A stretch of 56,574 bases of DNA, taken from NCBI GenBank assembly GCA_900549345.1, contig UROC01000005.1, forward strand, positions 1 to 56,574. Direction: 5' to 3'. Every line of letters begins with the position of its first letter. Position 1 is the stretch's first letter. The notes beneath the pieces were generated by a model, which saw only the letters and a list, made by a program, of their open reading frames with translations, did no database searches and was not told where the DNA came from. Below, piece by piece: positions 52,959 through 56,574 of the stretch. Origin of the DNA: an uncultured Collinsella sp. (GTDB taxonomy: Bacteria > Actinomycetota > Coriobacteriia > Coriobacteriales > Coriobacteriaceae). A program made the position numbers and the translations under genes.

Positions 52959-53051
52959 GTTTTCATGGCGCGGCCCCAAAACAGTCTTTTGGGACGGGTG
53001 GTATCCTTGGTAGCCCTGTGCCGCAAACGCACCTCAAACGCAAGGAGTTTC

Positions 53052-55199
53052 ATGGATCTTATCGCCCAGCTCGCCCGCGAGCTCAACCTTAAGGCCGCCA
53101 ATGTCGAGGCGACCGTCAAGCTCATCGACGAGGGCAACACCATCCCCTTTATCTCGCGCTACCGCAAGGAAACCACCGGCGGCATGGACGACGTCGCCCT
53201 GCGCGCACTCGACGAGCGCCTGTCCTACCTGCGCAATCTTGAGCAGCGCAAAGAGGACGTCATCCTGCTCATCGACGCACAGGGCAAGCTCACGCCCGAG
53301 CTCGAGCAGCAGATCCGCGAGGCCACACAGCTCCAGCGTGTCGAGGACCTCTATAAGCCCTACCGCAAAAAGCGCATGACCCGCGCGCAGAAGGCCCGCG
53401 AGGCAGGTCTGGAGCCGCTTGCCAACATGATCATCATGCAGGCCTCGGCCAAGGGCAGCGCGCTCGACGCCGCCGCGGAATACGTCAACGAGGAGGCCGG
53501 CTTCGGCACACCTGAGAAGGCGCTTGCCGGCGCCGCCGACATCGTGGCCGAGACGGTGGCCGAGGACCCTGAGAACGTCGCCGACCTGCGCGCCTTTACG
53601 CAAAACACCGCCGATATCGTCGTCGAGGCCACCGACCCCGCGGAGAAGACTCCCTACGAGCCTTACTACAACTTTGACGAGCCGCTGCGCCGCATCCCTA
53701 ACCACCGCGTGCTGGCTATCGACCGCGGTGAGCGCGAGGGTAAGCTCCGCGTGCGCGTGAACGTCGACGGCGCTGCCGCCACGGCGCGCCTCGGCAGCCG
53801 TTGGCCCCGACGCCAGGGCGTGTTTGCTCCCATCTTCGATGCCGCCATCGCCGATGGTTACAAGCGCCTCATGGCCCCCTCGCTGGAGCGCGAGGCCCGC
53901 GCCAAGCTCACCGTCCGCGCGCAGACCGAGGCCATCAACGTCTTTGCCAAGAATCTTGAGGGCCTGCTCTCGGCACGCCCCGTGCGCGGCGCCCGCGTGC
54001 TCGCGCTCGATCCGGGCTACCGCACTGGCTGCAAGGTCGCCGTCATGGACGAGACCGGCAAGCTGCTCGACCACGGCGTGGTCTACCCCACCAAGCCGCG
54101 CCACGACGTCGCCGGCACCAAGCGCGAGCTCGCCCGCCTCGTCAAGAAGGACGGCGTCAACACCATCGTCATCGGCAACGGCACCGCCAGCCGCGAGACC
54201 GAGGAAGTCGTCTCGGAGTTCATTGCCGAGCAGGCGCCCAGCCTTCGCTACACCATCGTCAACGAGGCCGGCGCATCGGTGTACTCCGCCTCCGAGCTCG
54301 CCAGCCAGGAATATCCCGACCTGGACGTCACCGTACGTGGCGCCATGAGCCTGGGCCGCCGCCTGCAAGACCCGCTGGCAGAGCTCGTCAAGATTCCGCC
54401 CCAGTCCATCGGCGTGGGTCAATACCAGCACGACCTTGACCAGGCCGAACTCTCGCGCACCCTGGGCCACGTGGTGGAGGACGTCGTTAACCGCGTGGGC
54501 GTCGACGTGAACACCGCGAGCGCGAGCCTGCTGGGATACGTATCGGGCATCACGCCGAGCGTGGCCAAAAACATCGTGGCTTTCCGCGAGGAAAACGGCG
54601 CCTTTACCGATCGCCGCCAGCTCAAGAAGGTCCCCAAGCTGGGACCCAAGGCGTACCTCAACGCCGCAGGTTTCCTGCGCATCAGCGGCGGCAAGAACCC
54701 GCTCGACGCGACAAGCGTCCACCCCGAAAGCTACGAGGTGGCCACGGCCGTCCTGGAGCGCGCCGGCGTTGCGGCAAGCGAGCTCAGCCGCGGCGGCGTG
54801 CCCGACATCGAGCGCCGCCTGGGCAGCATCTCGACGCTGGCAAGCGACCTGGACTGCGGTACCCTCACGCTCATCGACATTGTCAACGAGCTCAAGAAGC
54901 CCGGCCGCGACCCGCGAGACGACGCGCCCGAGGTGGTCTTTAGCCGCTCGGCACTTTCCATCGACGACCTGGAACCCGGCATGGAGCTCAAGGGCACGGT
55001 GCGCAACGTCGTCGACTTTGGCGCCTTCGTCGACGTGGGCGTGCACCAGGACGGCCTCGTGCACATCTCCAAACTGGCCAACCGCTTCGTCAAGCACCCA
55101 AGCGACGTGGTGCGCGTCGGCGACACGGTCAAGGTGTGGGTCGAAAAGGTCGATCGCGACCGCAAGAAGATCTCGCTCACCATGGTGCAGGGGAAATAA
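53052..55199 (+). CDS. tex: Tex family RNA-binding protein
   Basis: Conserved transcription-associated protein of 715 residues. Domain order: N-terminal helical region (LIDEGNTIPFISRYRKETTG), YqgF/RNase H-like domain with LALDPGYRTGCKVAVMDETG, helix-hairpin-helix pair (DVNTASASLLGYVSGITPSV, NGAFTDRRQLKKVPKLG), and a C-terminal S1 domain (VRNVVDFGAFVDVGVHQDGL). The ATG at 53052 has AAGGAG and gives the family N-terminus. Confidence 0.95.
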   Translation: MDLIAQLARELNLKAANVEATVKLIDEGNTIPFISRYRKETTGGMDDVALRALDERLSYLRNLEQRKEDVILLIDAQGKLTPELEQQIREATQLQRVEDLYKPYRKKRMTRAQKAREAGLEPLANMIIMQASAKGSALDAAAEYVNEEAGFGTPEKALAGAADIVAETVAEDPENVADLRAFTQNTADIVVEATDPAEKTPYEPYYNFDEPLRRIPNHRVLAIDRGEREGKLRVRVNVDGAAATARLGSRWPRRQGVFAPIFDAAIADGYKRLMAPSLEREARAKLTVRAQTEAINVFAKNLEGLLSARPVRGARVLALDPGYRTGCKVAVMDETGKLLDHGVVYPTKPRHDVAGTKRELARLVKKDGVNTIVIGNGTASRETEEVVSEFIAEQAPSLRYTIVNEAGASVYSASELASQEYPDLDVTVRGAMSLGRRLQDPLAELVKIPPQSIGVGQYQHDLDQAELSRTLGHVVEDVVNRVGVDVNTASASLLGYVSGITPSVAKNIVAFREENGAFTDRRQLKKVPKLGPKAYLNAAGFLRISGGKNPLDATSVHPESYEVATAVLERAGVAASELSRGGVPDIERRLGSISTLASDLDCGTLTLIDIVNELKKPGRDPRDDAPEVVFSRSALSIDDLEPGMELKGTVRNVVDFGAFVDVGVHQDGLVHISKLANRFVKHPSDVVRVGDTVKVWVEKVDRDRKKISLTMVQGK

Positions 55200-55207
55200 A
55201 CCGCCAA

Positions 55208-55428
55208 AGCAAGGGTACCCCCTGTAGCAGCGTGCAAAATCGCGAGTATTCTGCAATTTCCGCCGCTCCGAACGCTCCTCAGAGGCAATAAAGTCACAAA
55301 CAGCCCCCGTTTTAGCGTCGTCAGAGCCAAAACGGGGGCTGTTCCGTGCTTCAACCAGCTGGTAAAAGCCTTTACCTTGCTGAATACTCTCAATTTTGCA
55401 CGTCGCAGGCGGGGGTACCTTTGCCTAC
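55208..55428. repeat. Nested palindrome of about 220 bp between tex and the transaldolase-like gene
   Basis: Outer arms share GGTACCCCC, CGTGCAAAAT and GAGTATTC with their complements at the other end. The inner stem ACAGCCCCCGTTTT / AAAACGGGGGCTGT (55300-55313, 55329-55342) is perfect. The genes on both sides converge here, so it may terminate both. Confidence 0.75.
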
Positions 55429-55466
55429 GGCAGGATATGGAAGCCGAGTGCTAACTTGCCGGCAAG
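55425..55466 (-). pseudogene. Remnant of a second transaldolase-like 3' end
   Basis: On the minus strand the frame LAGKLALGFHILP ends in a stop, like the C-terminus of the intact gene (AKDIAALGFHILP). The last 20 bases match exactly (55426-55445 and 55582-55601) while upstream codons differ yet encode similar residues. It looks like an insertion or recombination scar. Confidence 0.5.
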
Positions 55467-55478
55467 CTCGTGTCGGCA

Positions 55479-55550
55479 GCCCCGGCCTTTCCTTTACCTA
55501 GCGCGACCCTCGCGAAGCGCGTGAGCGATAGGGAAAGGAAAGGCCGGGGC
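55479..55550. repeat. Palindrome between the two transaldolase-like 3' ends
   Basis: Arms GCCCCGGCCTTTCCTTT and AAAGGAAAGGCCGGGGC are complementary over 17 bases, with partial pairing further in. Flanked by the 20-base direct repeats 55426-55445 and 55582-55601. Confidence 0.75.
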
Positions 55551-55580
55551 GAACAACCCGCGGCGCAGCCAGTGTTCGCG

Positions 55581-56285
55581 TTACGGCAGGATATGGAAGC
55601 CCAAAGCGGCGATATCCTTGGCAAAGCCGCGCACGGTATCGAGCGAAACCTCATACGGGTCGCGCCCGATGTTCTTGCGCTTGGCCAGGATACTGTTGGG
55701 CACCGTGATGATCTGACAACCGCATCCTTCCGCCTGGTAAATGTTGATGAGCTCGCGTGTGGATGCCCACAGGACCTCGCAGTTGGGCTTGGCGGCGGCC
55801 GTCTTGACCGACTCCGTCACAAACGGAATGGGATCGACGCCGGTGTCGGCGATGCGACCGGCAAAGAGCGAGATGATGGACGGCGTCTCGGCGTCAACGG
55901 CCTCGACCATCTCGTCGACCTGCGTAGGCGTAAAGATGGTGGTGACGTTGACCTTGATGCCGTCGGCCGAAAGCTTGTGCACCAGCTCGGCGGTGGACTC
56001 GCCCTTGGTGGTCACGCACGGAATCTTGACGTAGACGTTCTCGGCCCAGGCAGCAATCTCGCGGGCCTCGACCTCCATGGTCTCGACGTCGTCGGCAAAG
56101 ACCTCAAACGACACGGACACATCGGTGATGTGGGCCAGGACCTCCTTGGCAAACGCGCGGTAATCCGTCACGCCGCCCTTCTTCATAAGGGACGGGTTGG
56201 TCGTGAAACCCTGAACGTTGCCGCTCTCGTACATGTCGAGCATGCCCTCGAGGTTTGCACCGTCAGCGAACACCTTGATTGCCAT
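55581..56285 (-). CDS. Transaldolase family protein (fructose-6-phosphate aldolase-like)
   Basis: Small transaldolase/FSA-type protein of about 234 residues. The Schiff-base Lys is in NVYVKIPCVT; GFTTNPSLMKKGG, GIKVNVTTIFTPTQ and SLFAGRIADTG are family blocks. FSA proteins are about 220 residues and cleave fructose 6-phosphate or related substrates; others in this branch act as transaldolases in pentose metabolism. The ATG at 56285 has AAAGGA upstream. Confidence 0.9.
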   Translation of the reverse strand: MAIKVFADGANLEGMLDMYESGNVQGFTTNPSLMKKGGVTDYRAFAKEVLAHITDVSVSFEVFADDVETMEVEAREIAAWAENVYVKIPCVTTKGESTAELVHKLSADGIKVNVTTIFTPTQVDEMVEAVDAETPSIISLFAGRIADTGVDPIPFVTESVKTAAAKPNCEVLWASTRELINIYQAEGCGCQIITVPNSILAKRKNIGRDPYEVSLDTVRGFAKDIAALGFHILP

Positions 56286-56574
56286 CTGCCTGATTCCTTT
56301 CGTTAGCATACGGCCGATAAACTGCTAAACACTTTATCTACGTTTATCAAGGCGTGAACTGCGGTTTTTTATCTTCTCGGCGAACGGTTTTGCAGATTTA
56401 CCATTTTTATATCGACGCCCCAGCGGCAAAACGTTTTTGCCGATCATTGCGTTTGATTCCGTTCACGGAACAGAAGCAGCGCCTCGCCGGCTCATATTCA
56501 CAATCGCTCCAAAGCAAAAGGCTCTGTTAGACCGGAATTGACACGACCGGCTGCCCTCTTGCCCTCGAGTTAAT
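56286..56574. other. Upstream region of the transaldolase-like gene
   Basis: AT-richer than the coding DNA around it. I see no gene, hairpin or convincing promoter hexamers, although the promoter of the transaldolase-like gene should lie here. The window ends before the next gene. Confidence 0.4.

Noticed and set aside
53034..55256. A 740-codon minus-strand frame opposite tex
   Set aside because: Shadow of the tex gene; no known domain pattern and tex is fully conserved on the plus strand.

Overview
The window looks like a chromosomal segment of a high-GC actinobacterium of the class Coriobacteriia, most likely Collinsella or a close relative. This is inferred from strong GC bias in third codon positions, a complete F1Fo operon followed by murA and an LCP gene, many gut-actinobacterial transporter and decarboxylase genes, and abundant intergenic hairpins. 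No rRNA or tRNA gene was seen, so the taxonomy is inference.

Layout. 0-10 kb is a housekeeping block read leftward: atpI-atpB-atpE-atpF-atpH-atpA-atpG-atpD-atpC, a terminator, then murA and an LCP cell-wall ligase. 10-16.7 kb is also leftward: upp, glpK-tsaC, a HicBA toxin-antitoxin pair with a palindromic operator, prmC with a large Ala/Glu-rich insertion, and prfA. 16.9-21.3 kb is a polar amino-acid ABC importer (Tat lipoprotein, permease, ATPase) with an M20 peptidase downstream. 21.6-24.5 kb holds an aldose-1-epimerase-like gene, an acidic single-pass membrane protein of unknown function and a MerR regulator.

24.6-29.5 kb is the metabolic highlight. It contains a UbiX flavin prenyltransferase, a UbiD-family decarboxylase and a DASS/SLC13-type anion transporter. 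Upstream of them is a fusion of an LpdD-like domain to a NUDIX/isopentenyl-diphosphate-isomerase-like domain whose catalytic-cysteine position is Ala. Together they suggest uptake and decarboxylation of an unsaturated or aromatic acid, with locus-encoded support for prenyl-FMN supply.

31.4-40.8 kb is an AT-richer accessory region. A Tn916-type integrase, an IS3-family insertion sequence with an amber stop in orfB, and an SMC/RloC-like ATPase lie between two exact 20-bp repeats. Each repeat is the P-loop coding sequence of a low-molecular-weight tyrosine phosphatase gene. The right copy is part of the intact phosphatase gene; the left copy is a truncated 5' end. Left of this is a second module: a PLD-family (BfiI/NgoFVII-like) restriction endonuclease facing two adenine methyltransferases, one with an N-terminal RelB/DinJ-like domain. 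A third, decayed phosphatase-like 5' end precedes that module, which suggests stepwise accretion of defence modules at one site.

40.9-48.2 kb holds a TIGR04076-like protein, a pyridoxamine kinase, a Fic protein with operator-like repeats, and a MarR-controlled heterodimeric ABC exporter. 48.2-52.7 kb has a LysR regulator divergent from an SDR dehydrogenase, an OFA-type MFS carrier and a Gfo/Idh/MocA dehydrogenase, probably one catabolic unit. 53-56.3 kb holds tex and a transaldolase-family gene (fsa-like). Throughout, intergenic regions carry at least three recurrent hairpin families and several long palindromes, mostly at gene 3' ends.
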